This document shows, one piece after another, positions 23,136 to 36,397 of a stretch of DNA of 64,000 nt. The position numbers were made by a program, and so were the translations under genes. This DNA is from Typhlomys cinereus (lineage: Eukaryota > Chordata > Mammalia > Rodentia > Platacanthomyidae): the NCBI GenBank assembly GCA_023101885.1, contig JALPQD010000233.1, positions 2,021,501-2,085,500 on the forward strand, read 5' to 3'. Below the pieces are notes generated by a model. It saw only the letters and a list, made by a program, of their open reading frames with translations, was not told where the DNA came from and did not search any database. Within the stretch, counting starts at the first letter, position 1. Every line of letters begins with the position of its first letter.

Positions 23136-23250
23136 TACTAATAGCAACCTCAGACCTCCACATGCATGCATGTATGCATACATGACCATGGACATGTTCA
23201 CAAACACATATGCAAACACAAGAGAACATACATACCCACGCATTACACAT
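23136..23250 (+). mobile_element. Tail fragment of a B3-like SINE
   Basis: The sequence aacctcagacctccacatgc runs into an alternating CA/TG-rich tail with repeated catgcatgtatgcatacatg-type units. This is how B3 and related SINEs end. The head and most of the body are missing. Confidence 0.5.
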
Positions 23251-24245
23251 GAAATGAAAGGGAAAAATGAATAAAATGTCTGTTAAGTGTTTAGGGAAAA
23301 TAACAGAATGCCTTCAGTACTAGATGTTTTCTTAGAGGTAGTAGTGAGAGTTGTCTTTTTTGTTCTAAGATTGTGATGAATAGAGTTTTAAAGCAAATTT
23401 AACTCTATTTTACAATTTAAATGACTAATTTTATATCCACTATGTTTTGGATACAATACCTTCCAAATAATAACAAAACATTTTCTTTGACTCTGGGAAT
23501 TTCATTACTTAGAACATTACCATAGCATAGACACTGTTGTTACCCATCATTGAAAGGAATTGGATAACCATACTGAATTGAGTGCTATTGACCTTCAATT
23601 AGGAATTTTATGATAATTTCTGGAAGCCTGAAATTCATCAATATTTATAGATATAAACAATGATTTAAAATCATTGTTAAAATAAAACTTTTAGAGTTGC
23701 AAATCCATTAATGTGCTTTATTATGGTTGCTATATTTAAAAGAAACCCAATTTATTCTCAGCCAGAAGAAGTCATTCAAACCACTTTTATAGTTGGGGTG
23801 AGTACATTGAACTGATCTGTTCTAACATACTTTAAAAAATGTTATTGTCTAAACTAGAGATTTTTTTCCTCTCATTATCACCTCATAAAAGACCGAGGAG
23901 CAGAGACTAGACTTCTTACTCTAATGCAGTTACAACGAAGTGAAACTTTTCTGGTTGGCTTTTGGATTCTCTTATAATTTTGCAACTGATGTCAGAATAT
24001 ACCATGGCTCACATATCAGTGTGTTTTTCTTACCTAAAGATTAAAGTTTAGAGACTACAAAAAGTAGATGAAAGCAAGAAATTCTTTTAAAATTTGTGGT
24101 TAGGCACATACTCTGAAATTGATTCAAATGCAGAGAAAATCCTCAAAATACCATTTTAAAAATCAGATTTAACTTAAACGTTTAAGGTAAAATAACAGAA
24201 AAAGCTCTTTGTAGCTCCAGAAAGTCATCAAAACTAAAATAAATT
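23251..24245. other. Unique AT-rich DNA, no gene seen
   Basis: No recognisable repeat or coding region. Confidence 0.5.
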
Positions 24246-24247
24246 TT

Positions 24248-24290
24248 GGAGAGAGAAAGAAAGAGAGGAGAGAGAGAAAGAGAGAGAGTT
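24248..24290. repeat. (GA)n purine tract
   Basis: Imperfect GA and GAAA units. Confidence 0.9.
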
Positions 24291-24437
24291 TTTAAAGAAC
24301 TGAAAATTATAAAAGAAAGTGTTTTGTTCTAATTTATTCTAAGTTACATGCTAACTAAAAATTATTTGCTTAAAACGTGCTAGAGAATTCTTATTGACTA
24401 TTAACAGTCAATTTGTTTTTATCTTATCCTAAAATTT

Positions 24438-24712
24438 TGCTTTGGGTTAAGCCTCTGTCTTGCAAGCGGAAGGTCCCGAGTTCGGTAGACCCCACGTATA
24501 GACGCCGGGCGGAATCTGGGGCGGCCTGCGTTTCTGGTCCTGGTAGGGTGGAGCCTATGAATCCTGGGGCAGAGTAAACAAGGAGGAGGTGGAGGCGGTC
24601 CACGGTGGTTCCCGAATTCGCCCGTGGTTCCACACACACACATACATACACACACGCGCACACATGCATACACACACAATTGAATAAATAATAATTAAAA
24701 AAATTAAAAATC
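24438..24712 (+). mobile_element. Young B2-like SINE, 5'-truncated
   Basis: It starts at gggttaagcctctgtcttgc, so the first 20 or so bases (ggggctggagaggtggctca) with most of the A box are missing. The B box, body, CA-rich stretch and AATAAA tail are present. A part between the B box and the gacgccgggcgg block is a few bases shorter than in other copies. No clear target duplication is visible. Without its A box the copy should be a poor pol III template. Confidence 0.9.
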
Positions 24713-26730
24713 ATAAAAATTTAACTGAAGTTCTGTCAAGTATCTAGTAAGTAAAGAAAGCAATTTCTTAAAGGAAGCATTGACAATATCTGTGGCAGAA
24801 GTCTTGTAAACATGCCTCTCTTCTATGCATGGAAACATTCTGCTACTTAATAACTCCCATGTTATGAACTACCAAAGTCTTTCTGAAAACCCACACAACC
24901 ACACACTAATATAGCATATAAATTATGGTTCCTAGAGTTATTGCATTGGACAATATTAAAAGCACATTCTTTTCTGATCATTAAAATTAAGAGACATTTG
25001 GTTTATACAAGTTATGAAATTATCTACTTTTTGTTGCTTGCACATCACTATTCAGACATTCTTTAAGAGACAAATGAAAAGTGTACAATAAAATAACAAC
25101 AAAAGAAAGGTTTCAGCTTCTATCTTAGGTGGAAAATGGTCTCAGTTAACTTTTATGTATTCCAGGTATCTCTCACGGAATGTACATGAATTTGCATTTA
25201 ATATATTAAATACATTATATGTGTCAATGATAAATGGGGAATTAATTGAATTAAAATAATTTCTACTTTTGAGAAAACCCTTTTTATTGCTAAATAAGAG
25301 ATAAGAAATAAGAAATAAAACTTTTCTATTGCTAAATAAGAAAAATAATACATTTGTGCTAAATGCAATGCAATTCCTAAGCATCAGGCTTACTGTTACA
25401 TAATTTATATATAATAAAGATGTAAGGCATTTTCCTTGCCTCTGGGATTATATAATTTTCAGAAGGAAAATGGTATCCTAAGTGTAGAAGTTTTTCACAA
25501 CTCTGTTTCGAGTTATGATCTGCAAAATCTTCATGAATTGTACCTCATAAATGATTAGGAAAGTGAATCTGTCCAAAGTTGGGGATTTAGGCATACACTG
25601 AAACATTCAATTGTGTTTAAAAGAGAAACAGTATCCATCAATTTAAAATTCAGAATGTATAAAATGTACTGATAATATACATAATAGTTAATCCATTAGA
25701 GAAATGGTTGAATACCAGCAATTTCTTTAGGTTCCAACTAGTGGCCACATCTGAGGATGAGTCTCATGGAATAGTGAATTGCTTAATAACTATTAATTTA
25801 CTCTTGATTAATCCACATGTAAGGAACAAAAAAAAAGTTGCTACAGTTATATTCAGAGAGGGTAATTAATATTTTATTGTAGTGTAGGCTATGGCTCAAA
25901 TGAGGAAAAAATAAGGATAGATTATTTAAAATGTTACAGTGGTCAAGGTAACAAAATTTAAAGAGTATAAAGGGAGAGCATTTGACACAATTAGGGCATT
26001 CCAAGAGTTTTTAGATAAGAAAAGAATTGAAAATGCTTAAAGAGACCCATTTTGGCAAGAATCTACTTAGTTCACCATATTGTGCAAAGTGGACTGCAGT
26101 GAGAAATAAGACCAGAAAAATTAGTAATAACCACAATCTGCATAAACTTGCAAAGTATGATCAACAGATAGATGTTGAATAATTCTGTATGTGATGTCTT
26201 AAGAGGATAATTTAGAGGGAAACAAAACTAAATCAGAAAAGCTTACTGAAACTAGACTGTAGTGATAAGGGAATCACCATGATCCAAGCCCCTCAATCAT
26301 CTGTGAACATGAAGACAAAAGAACACTTGGAAATGAATTTGATGCCCAATATGCTAGCAATGGAATAGGAGCTTAAAAACCCCAAGATGCATAAACTTCA
26401 GACATTTAGTTAAAGAAATTTTACTATTTATATCTCCTGAATAAACATGGATAGACTACAATTCTTCATCCTTGTATTTTTCTTTGAATTGTGCCTGGTG
26501 TCAGGTATCATGGGGTTAATCCTGTAATTAACCAACACTCCCATTCCAAAATTCCTTTAAGAAGTGGTCTCCAACAAACTATGTAATATTTTGGCCCTCT
26601 AGCTTTCATAGAGTAATATGGAATTTATTATTCTATTGGTTTGGAACTATTTGTAAGTTTGTTGTTTCCTTCATTACATGCTTCCCTTCCTATGGAGATC
26701 TGAGCATAAACATACAGATCCTAGTACCAT
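24713..26730. other. Unique AT-rich DNA, no gene seen
   Basis: Around 25270-25345 there is a short imperfect internal duplication (ttgctaaataag occurs twice, separated by ataagaaat-type units). No exon or named repeat is seen. Confidence 0.5.

Positions 26731-26766
<36 letters not shown>
26731..26766. repeat. (CT)n microsatellite
   Basis: About 17 CT units. Confidence 0.97.
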
Positions 26767-26769
<3 letters not shown>

Positions 26770-27690
26770 TGCCAAAGCACAAATACTATCATTAACAGGA
26801 AAAACAAAGACATTTTGATATTACTTCCTTTTCCTATCCCAATTTTTTTTTGTTTGTTTCTTTGTTTACAGTTGCCTTATTGTTTTGGAAATAAGGAAGG
26901 GTCACATGGAATAGAAATATTGGACTAATAAAGAGTTGTTATCATGTTATCAAAAATCCATCAGTCAGTTTTCCCAAAAGAAATTATCTTGAATAAAACT
27001 CCTATATAAGATGAACTAAATAATAATGTTTGAAATTATAGAACGAGTCCTATCTCAAAACATCTTTAAATCACTTCTATTGGTGGATTGAACTGCAATA
27101 ATCACTGTAATGCTAAAAGGAGGCATTAGGTCACATTGTTGTGAGCTAAAGATGAACTTTCAGTAAATGTTGGGATGTGTCTAGGTCTTTGATATCTAAA
27201 TTAAGATAAACATTAGACATGGAAATTTTATTTTATTAGAATCACTACTTGGTAGTTCAATATGGCTCTAAAAATTAGTTCCCATCCAACAAATAATAAA
27301 CATCATCCTCTAGATGCCCAAATCTCCATTAAAGTGAATCATTTAATCTCAACACTGAAATTGAAATCAAATACTAGATCAAATGTTCACTCTTCTTCCA
27401 TCTGAGATGTGATTAGGCATGGCCTAATCCCTGCTCCCTGCTCGGGAGACCAACCCAGACTGGCTTATTATTCCTTCTCTCAGGTCACATTACAAACTTT
27501 TAGATGCAGAATCCAAGTACCCAAACTCTCGTTTGGAGGCTGTGGAGCAAAGAGTATTAGAGGGATGTCCAAACTCAAACTTTTAGCATGAATGTGTCTG
27601 TTAATAGCTAATAGAGAACTGAGGTCTACAGAGCTAGGTGATAGCAGGATAAACTTTGAGGATATGGGATGAAAAATCAAAACAGCTAGT
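26767..27690. other. Unique DNA, no gene seen
   Basis: No recognisable transposon. A minus frame at 27480-27698 and a plus frame at 27409-27591 overlap in opposite directions without domain signatures. Confidence 0.5.
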
Positions 27691-27694
27691 GAAC

Positions 27695-27975
27695 ACATTT
27701 TTTTTAGTGCATGTGTATGTATTTTATGTATTCGTGTGTTACAGGGGGCACTTGTTGTGTGTGTGTGTGTGTGTGTCTGTGGAGGTTTGAGGAAATCATC
27801 CTAAATTTCTCTACCTCCTTATTGTTTTGCTCTGGAGTTTCCCAGGCTCCATCTTCTAGGACTAGAACAGCAGGCCTCTGCCATTTTTTTTTTTTGCTAG
27901 ACATTTTAAATTATGACCTGGGGATCCCAATTCAAGTTCTTTTGCTTGTGAGGCAAAGTCTTTAACCACTGGTCT
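27695..27975 (-). mobile_element. B2-like SINE, older subfamily (minus strand)
   Basis: Plus-strand TG array (27755-27777), gtggaggtttgaggaaatca, ctccttattgttttgctctg, ttcccaggctccatcttcta, then ttgcttgtgaggcaaagtct as the complement of the tRNA-like head. An internal T-run (27886-27896) interrupts the body. Confidence 0.8.
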
Positions 27976-28070
27976 AGTAATGTGCACTTTTAATACCAGC
28001 ATTTGCGGATCAGAGGCAGGGCATGCTAGGGGCTTGCTGGTAGCCACATGATCCTGTCACAAAGGAAGTA
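27976..28070 (+). mobile_element. Fragment of a B3- or B4-like SINE body
   Basis: The stretch taataccagcatttgcggat, cagaggcaggg and ctaggggcttgctggtagcc resembles the middle of B3/B4 SINEs. Both ends are missing. Confidence 0.4.
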
Positions 28071-28163
28071 AATATAATTCCTGAGACTAATACCTGAATT
28101 GTCTATTAGCCTTCATATGTACAAGACACATGTACCCCATTACAAGCAAACATGCTCATATGT

Positions 28164-28198
<35 letters not shown>

Positions 28199-28201
28199 CA
28201 A
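28164..28201. repeat. (CA)n microsatellite
   Basis: About 19 CA units with one CG interruption. Confidence 0.97.
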
Positions 28202-28794
28202 TGGTATAAAAGTTACTGTTTTGATTTTGCCACTACTATCATTATCTTAATACCTTTTCATTGCCTGTGTATAGGAAGTACTATTTCAAACCATCTATCT
28301 TTCACTAATATAATATACTAAATATAGTCTTACTTAAAAGACTAAGACACAAGACTTTCAGATACTTTCCATTGGTTTTTGCGAAAGTCTTTAGAAGAAA
28401 TAGTGTTCAGAGAGATTTGGTAAACTGTGGTTTTGAAAATGCTAATGCACTGAAAATGATTTAGATATTTGATTGAGAAGTTACAGTTCATTCGCATTTC
28501 TATAAGAAACCTTGGGAATCTCTGACTGTACTTCCCATCCCTCCCTCTAAATGGAAGCTCGACCTATCCTTTTCCTACTTCTGTCCTAGAAGTACTGTTT
28601 ATGCTGTTTTTGCTACATTTATTCCTGATATTAAATTCCTGGTCCAAGATACTGTCCTCCCTCAGGTTTATGTCACAGTGTATGAAACTTCTCTTGAAAC
28701 CTTTTTTCTACATCGTTCTTCTCAGCCTTCCAAAATTTTTTTCTGGGTTCTCTAGAACTTGGAAGTTGTAACAAAACTAGTGAATTTTCAATGT

Positions 28795-28985
28795 ATCCTA
28801 GTTAATTTTGTACAACTACAACGGAATACTCAGTTTACAGTGAACAGAAATTGTTCACAGTTCTGGAGAAGAGGAAGTCCAAGACTGAGTGTATTAAGGC
28901 CCTTCTACTGTATCATCTAATGATATAGAAGATAATATGCAAAAGGGGACTGAACTGAATTTTTATAATTACATACTAATCTCAC
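28795..28985 (+). mobile_element. Old MaLR- or hAT-like repeat fragment
   Basis: The segment attgttcacagttctggaga followed by agaggaagtccaagactgag has the characteristic wording of one end of several old mammalian repeats (MaLR LTRs and some hAT elements). Family not settled. Confidence 0.4.
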
Positions 28986-31900
28986 CCATTGCCATATCAT
29001 AATCACTTCAAATTTGAGGAAATTACAGTTCTTTTTTATTTCCCATCATCCTAGTTGTTCTTAGCTAGAAGATGGGGTTAGAATCTTTCCTGGCTCCTAC
29101 ATCTCTTTCAAGACTTGTCAAGACAGAACATCCACTTACCATCATCACCAATGATCATTTATTGTCATTCACTCTAAATCTTGACTGAAAAACTATAGCT
29201 GCCTCAAATTTGAAGCTTGTCTTCTAATAATTTGGCCACCAACTCAATGCTAGAATATGGACAAGCTAATAATTGAAAAATTCATAACAAGAATCACGTG
29301 GCTTCATGGTCCTACATGTTAGAGATAGATTTGTGTAAATACATAAAACCAAACAATCAAAATTTGATTCACTGTGTCACACTAGAAGGGAGTGTCACAC
29401 AAAGCTCTGGATGTCAGATTGATTATAACTGATTCCACTTCTACTGATGATGACTAAGAAATATGCATCTCTGCTTTCCCTTCACACTGGCCTTCTTCCC
29501 CAGAGACTTTGTATACATCCAGCACCAGGACCAACATTCGAGTGCCCATTATTTCACAGTGGGTATACCATTTCTTTGGTGATACTGAAACATTTCTGTG
29601 TAGGGACCCTTCACAAACTTAATGGGCTAGTTACAGTCGTTGCAGTTATCTTGCTGGGAAATCAACACATACATAAAAAGAACTAGAAATACTTTCCTAT
29701 TTTGCTCCATTTGTGTGGCTGTTACTCAGTACCTCCTGTCAAGGGCTAAAGATGTTCACCAGCAAATGTTCCAATGGACTCCTAAACTCATATTCTTCCT
29801 ATTCCAGCTGTTGCCTCTATATAAAAAAGATATAACTGTCTTGCATATCTTTTTCCCAGTGACTTTTTCTCCCTTCTCCTCAAAAGGATCTGATTTAACT
29901 TATTTCCATTATTTCTAATGCTCAAACATTACTCTTTAATCATTACCCCTTTTATTCCTGATTTGTAAGTTTTCCTTGAAAAAAAAATCTTTATTTCTAT
30001 GCAAAATTCACTGACAATCTCCATAATGATTGCTTCATTCTTTCAAGTCTTTCCTGTCCTCCATAAAAAAATTACAAAATACTTCATTCTAATTATTCCC
30101 ATACAGACAACTTCTTATTCTACCTACCTTGACCGCACATACCATATTCCTACACGCAAAGAACAAAAATGAGGAAAATCTTTTACTTAATCTAGGCCAT
30201 CACCTCTCTACTTAAGTGGGAGAGAGTTCCACACGTGCTCACCCAAGAAGATTTTGCCATTGCTACCTCAGTAGCTGCTTCCTGACTCTCTTATTGGACC
30301 CCATCCTCAGTGTTATTTGGTGAGTTGAAAGTCCTGTTCCTCCAGGCTGCAGTGTGTCAGGACGGAGGTGGTTTCTTTGTTGTTCATTATTTCCGTGTGG
30401 CTTTAGCATCTTAATGTCTTTGTTTTCCTTTTTGAGAAATACTGAGGGAAAATGTGCGCTTTGCTTTTTCTCAGAACAGTTACCAATTATATTTATGACA
30501 TTGACTTTTTCTTAGGACACAATGCAGCAGTTGTGGAATGTTTCCACAGATCCTTTGCAAGGATTTTTCCTCTTACATTTCTAGAACATGTCTAAGTTAA
30601 TCCTTTAGAATTCATGTACTCATAAATTTTTGGTGTAGAAATTTGTTCCAAACATAATCTTTTTAATTTTCCATTGTCATAAAATATTGGAAGATTTATT
30701 ACAGGATGGAAAATGATATTTTAATTATTATTTTTTTCTAGAACTTGCTATGTGATTTTGAAGTTACACACTCTCTTCATCGGCATGGTTTACACTTCTT
30801 GTCTTTCAGCATCTTGCTTTCTACTTGTTTTGATGCCACATCTTTACAGTTCACTCTCTGTTTAGTTGTTCTCAACTTTGACTTATACTTATGGAGAATA
30901 ACAAAATTGTTTCACAATTCATTATAACTTATCTTAGTTGGAAACTAAAAATTATTCTGCGGTTGTACATCTCATTTAATATATGCTATGTCTCAACCAT
31001 CTTAGATCAGGTCCTCATTTGTAATAATAGATTCTAGTAGGAACAGATATTCTTATCATCTGCTATACTGAAAAATTGGGAGATAATCATCATTGGTGCA
31101 TATGCTACCATTTTTCTTTTTTCTCCTCAAAATAAAGGAAAGGCAAATGATTTATTTTTAGTACGTGATGACTAAAGTCATGCTATTCTCTAGAATACTT
31201 CTTTAAAAGTTCTCTCCTCTGGATTTCAAACGATTTCATTTTACTTACTTTTTTCTCATAGTCTTCATACAGTTCAACTTTCCTTCATGATAAAGCTCCT
31301 GAGGCCATGATTCATCTTCAGTCTGTCTCTCAGCTGATTTTCTATGTTCCCATCAGGATTATGTCACAGGATGAACCAAGATCTCCTTCCAGTGGGTTCT
31401 TTTATCTGCTCTGTAAGTCTGTGCTCTCTGGATTCTCTTTCTCACTGTGTGGTCTCTTCTCTCACCTCTTTCATATTTGCTGCTATGACTCTCTCTTATG
31501 GTAGTTTTGTAATTTTCCAACATTTTAACCTATAACTTTGATGCAAATGCTATTGAAAACCTTGTCACAAATCCTCTAGCAAGTATCTTCAGTCCATTAT
31601 AAAGTGGAGGGTCTTGAAGATCCTAAGAAACTCAAACTAAACATGGCTTTCCTCTAAATTCTTCTCTTTGGTTTCCTATTTTCTTTGAAGAACATCACTT
31701 CCTTTCCATGTTTACTTTAAACCACTGATTTTTGTCTTCAAGTTGTCTACCTTTCCTCAGTTCTTAGATAGCATAGGTTAGGCCCCCAGTATTATGTACA
31801 AGTACTTTTCTTTATCTAAAAACCTAAATTAATAAAAGCAGATGAAATATAGGAGGTAAGCATACTGGACACAAGTGAATTAGTTTTGTATTTGCCTCCA

Positions 31901-33250
31901 TACAAAGTGTTTCTCTTCAGTTCCAATCTTCAAGTTATCGTTCACTATTTCAAAAGAAGATGAACAGTATTCAATTTGAATTAATGTACTGTAATAGTTC
32001 ATATATAGTTTATAAGATAAGTAAAATAATGATTGCATGTTTTAAATTAATAACATCACAAAATATTTTGTCACTCAAGCAAAGTCTTCAAAACTTTCAT
32101 TTACTCATTGTAATCTGACAAAGAAATAACTAGACCTCCCTGTTTTTTCTTCTGTGATCTCTCTGTCTTTTGAAAAAAATTACATTATTTTGAGTAAATT
32201 GTACTTTTACTAAGAGGGGAAAGATTGAGGTTTTGAGAGGCAGCAGAAGCAATGTTTTCTGAGAAAGAGGTTAGAGAGGAACACTTGAAGCTCTTTCCAT
32301 TTTCAACTTTCACATGTGTGTCCCATTGCATCTCAGTGTGAGAGTACTCCTTAAAGAGCAGAACTTTCAGAGAGGAAAAGGCACTGGAGTTCATCTGTTC
32401 AAGAGCCCTAAGAACTCTGAAACTGAGCAGTAGATAAAATGGGAGAATGAGGACAAGAGGAAAACAGGAAAGAAAAATAATCATCTTGTTCAGAAAAAAA
32501 TATTGTACACATGTCCCAGCGTAGTAGAAGGGGTAGAGCCAATGTAATTGGAGAGCCACAGCTGCAGGGTCTCAGAGCAGAGGATGCCTCCTAAGGTCAG
32601 GTTTCACCTGAGCCACACGAACACACACTTAGGAAAGGCAGGGAAGATTCATAGTCCAAGTGTCTTGCTGGATCAATGTTTTGTTAGAATGTTTGTTAAT
32701 GGAGAAACTTCATTGTTATTTCCTTGCAGAGCATGTTATACCAAGAAATCAATTATGGGAAGCATCTGGCTAGGAGAATTATTTCAAAACTGTAGCTAAA
32801 TGGTCATTCTTTTTAAATTATGATTTGCTGGATTCTTACACTGCATATTGATGTTTTATGCTACATTTCCACTGTTGATAGGATGTTTCACAATGTCATC
32901 CAAACTGATGTGATTTTGGTGCTCAGTTCAGATATGCTGGATATGACTGTGCCATGACATCAAATGGCTCAAAAGCAGAGATTAAGTCTCATTTGCTTTT
33001 TTGTACTCTTTATATTGTCAATTATGATTCCTTGTGCAACTAAGATATTCATGTGAAATTATTGAGTCTGATGATTGATATTTTTTAAAGTTAAGCATAT
33101 GTTATATTCACATCAACTCCTAAAGAAGTTAATCTACAGAAAAATAAATCTAAAAACTATTCCAAATATCCTTAGAATCTCATGCCTTAAACCTGAATGT
33201 CTTTAGCCAAAAACTCTTTCCAAATTAAAGTCACTCACTCTGGAACATTC
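28986..33250. other. Long unique T/C-rich stretch, no gene seen
   Basis: By eye the plus strand is richer in T and C than in A and G over most of this span. I find no named transposon, no exon with plausible splice sites and no promoter. The minus frame at 32185-32559 (124 residues, hydrophobic N-terminal third) is the longest and has no family I recognise. Confidence 0.45.
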
Positions 33251-33253
33251 TGG

Positions 33254-33280
33254 AAAAAAAAAAAAAAAAAAAAAAAAAAA
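33254..33280. repeat. Poly-A run of about 27
   Basis: An uninterrupted A run. No retroposed cDNA or SINE is recognisable upstream and no flanking direct repeat is obvious, so it may simply be a homopolymer. Confidence 0.95.
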
Positions 33281-33611
33281 CCTCAGTTTCCATACCATTG
33301 TTTAACTATGATACCTCTGAATACAATGATGAAAATCTAGCTGGGAAAACATTGATATGATTTAGCAAGTTTTATGTGGAATTTTCCAACTATGGTATGT
33401 AAAAGCACATAATATTGCTCAACACTGCTCTTTCCAAAGGTTACTTGGAAAGTATAGGCTATGTAATGAATAATTATTGTGTAATCCATTACTAGATGCA
33501 AATAGACAATCTACTTAGTATTCTTCCTATATACATGCATGAAGCTTTATATGTTTTAGGTTTTATTTCATGCAAGGGCCTGCTTAGTCCATAGGGTGAG
33601 TACAAACTTTT

Positions 33612-33745
33612 TATTCATTTGCTTATTTGTTCTTGAAACAGACTCTTTTTCTGTAGTCCAGATTGGCTCAAACTTGAAATCCTAATGCCTCAGTTTCTGG
33701 AGTGATTAGAGTATACCCTGTGCTATCACATGCTTGCCTATGCCT
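33612..33745 (-). mobile_element. Diverged B1 SINE (minus strand)
   Basis: Plus-strand order: ttcttgaaacagactctttt, tgtagtccagattggctcaa, acttgaaatcctaatgcctc, then tatcacatgcttgccta. This is the reverse complement of B1 in sequence. High divergence makes it an old copy. Confidence 0.7.
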
Positions 33746-34399
33746 AAATTTTTAGCTTTCATCAATTCTACACATTTTGTTTCCCCTAGTTTTTAATTTT
33801 TAAATGTTCTTTAAAAGGACTTCATATTTCTTATACATATAAACAATTATGATGCAATGTCAGGTCTTTCAGGGTAGAAAACCACATATATGGAGAATAA
33901 GATGCCTGTAGCAGGTTGAAGAAGACTTGGAAGTAATTATAAATAGTTCTCAATTGAACAGAAACTTGTACAATGAGTGGAAGTTTTGTTGAGCTTTTCA
34001 CAAGCAAACTGTCACAAGGAAGAGGTGTGCAAATGGAGCTCCATGGAGAGCTTCTGCTTGAAAAGCCTAAAAATAAGGCTTATGTACGGTTTTCAGTCCA
34101 TTTGCAAGGTATTCTTTCTTGGAACTCAGTTGGTTCAGATAGAATGTAGGGACACTCATTCTAATTCATTTAGCCAGAGAAAATGCCTTCTTATAATCCA
34201 TCTGACCAGAGAGGATGTATGCCAAGCAATCTATGTGATGCCAAAAGGTACAGGCCACTTCTTATGATATATGGATATGGAGGTTGTAAACTAAGGTCCA
34301 AGTTTACCAGTTCTCAGTTATTATAATTATTGCTACCTTGAAAATGGTTGTCTATATGTTTGTGGATCTGTGGACCCATTTTTATATATGTGTAAAACA

Positions 34400-36060
34400 C
34401 AATAATTTTAGATCATTATGTGGAATTATCTTCAGCCTCAGCACAGAAATACCCATTTGCCAAAGTAATTGTGTTTATTTTTTCCCCACCAGTCATGGTA
34501 AACAGTTGCTATGTTAGGGTTATTTTCATTTCAGCCAGTCTGTTCGAAAGTTACATGTTATTTTTCTTTGTGGTTTTAATTTTCATCTCCCTAAAACTTA
34601 TGTTATTTTTTCTTTGTCAAAGTTCATCTAAGTTTGTGATTTTTTCTATTAGGTTTCCTGTATTTTCAGTTTTGAGCCCTTGATGTTCAGTTTAAATTTT
34701 GAATGTGCCCCTTTTCATCATATAAAGTGCAAATATATTCCCTCATTTCAGAACTTGCATTTCTCAATCCTTTAGAATGTTAGAGAATGAACTTTTTAAT
34801 TTTAATTACATCCACTTTATTATTTGTGTGTCTGCTTTACTAAATTATCACCTAGTTCAAAGTTTTAAAGCCATATTCCTAACATTTTTTTAAGAAACCT
34901 GTTGCTTTGATTTTTTTTACACAGAAATATACAACTCCAGTATGATTGGTTTTGGTCCATGGTATCATGAATTGGTTATAGTTGTTCAACCGAAGCATTA
35001 CTGCTAATAAAAAACATATCCCTTTATCACTGGTTTATAGCTATTTGTTCTAAGATCTCTGAGTAGGTATATCTTACATTTCCTAGGTAGGTTTTTTTGT
35101 CTATTTTTAAAGCAATAAATACTAAAAACTATGATTTACATCATGACCATAATATTGCAACTTTGTAATTTAATTACTTAAGTCAAGTAGTATTTACTCT
35201 CCTTAGTTGTCTGCTTTAGTGTTTTAATTGCTGGACTAGCTCCTTTGTTCTTCTATGGCTTTATCATCATCACATACAATGTAACCTACACAAGAAACAG
35301 TTCTTCCCATCATCTGGGAAGATTGCATGGTGTCTTTGGTCAACTATGATGGAGATGATTTTAGTGTCCATAAAAAGTAATTTACTTGTCTTTTCTTGTT
35401 AATTTTTTCATATTTCATTTATTTATTTGATTAATTTCATTTATAAAGCATTCTGACTCTATTTCCCTTATTATTTTGTGAAATATTTGCTTTTTATTTC
35501 ATAATTGATATAACTAGGAGGTATTGTGATAAAGGAATTCATAATTTTGTTCAATACTTTTTGTGTATTTTGGGATGTTCATCAGTTTCTTTTGTTTTTC
35601 TCATTAGTGAGGTAAACTGCAATAATTGATTTTCTATTGTTAAAACATCTTTGGTTTCATGATATGAATTACACTTTTTCCTGATACTGTAGTCGTACTT
35701 CAAAAGCTGCATGAGATTGCTTCTAACAGATATTAGACCTAACGGTGCTTAAGTTCTGTATAAAATGCAGCATATTATTTGCATATAAACTGTTTTACTG
35801 AGTATGTGGTATAATCTTAGATAACTTTGTACATGATGTAAATAGTATATTAATATTATAGTATCTATTATTTGTTTAGAAGTGTAGTTTATTATTACCA
35901 AAGCTTTCTTTTATCTATTAGAGACATTGACTTAATAGTTCTATGGAGTGTGTATTTCGGGTTTTTAATATTAAATATATGCTTTATTTTGGTTAACTTT
36001 TCAGGAGTTCTTAGGCAGAATGGATATCTTCAATCTATTGTATATAGTAACTAATACATT
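34400..36060 (-). mobile_element. Ancient degraded L1 (minus strand)
   Basis: The plus strand is T-rich. Pieces match the complement of old L1s: ttggtccatggtatcatgaa with the following tract, ttaattacttaagtcaagta then tcctttgttcttctatggct, and aattgattttctattgttaa with the following catctttggtttcatgatat. The last is the complement of part of the reverse-transcriptase region. No frame is open. The limits are approximate. Confidence 0.5.
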
Positions 36061-36397
36061 ATGGCATTCAGGTGGGTTTTGCGTGTTGTTCAAATCACCA
36101 TTTGACTTTAGTACTCCCCCCACACACTTTTCTTTTTAATTGCTTAAAATAATACACTGACAGCTCCAAAAGTGTTGTGGTCTTAGCTTATCCTCATTTA
36201 ATTCTCTGTATTTCTCATGCAGTGTACCTTTACCACTTTGGTAGTTCCCCATAAATTTAATTTTTCTGTTCATTTGATTTTCTGTTGAATTGGTTCTTTA
36301 AAACCAAATATCCCTTTGTGCAGCCACTCATAAATTTTCGTGAAGGTTCATCTTCTTTATTCATCGTAAAGCCACCTTAATTTTCTCCTTTCAGTGC

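Noticed and set aside
32185..32559. 124-residue minus frame with a hydrophobic segment, considered as a receptor fragment
   Set aside because: There is only one plausible membrane segment and no receptor motif; composition is as expected for T/C-rich DNA read in reverse.
33254..33280. Poly-A run as the tail of a processed pseudogene
   Set aside because: No recognisable cDNA-like sequence upstream and no flanking direct repeat.
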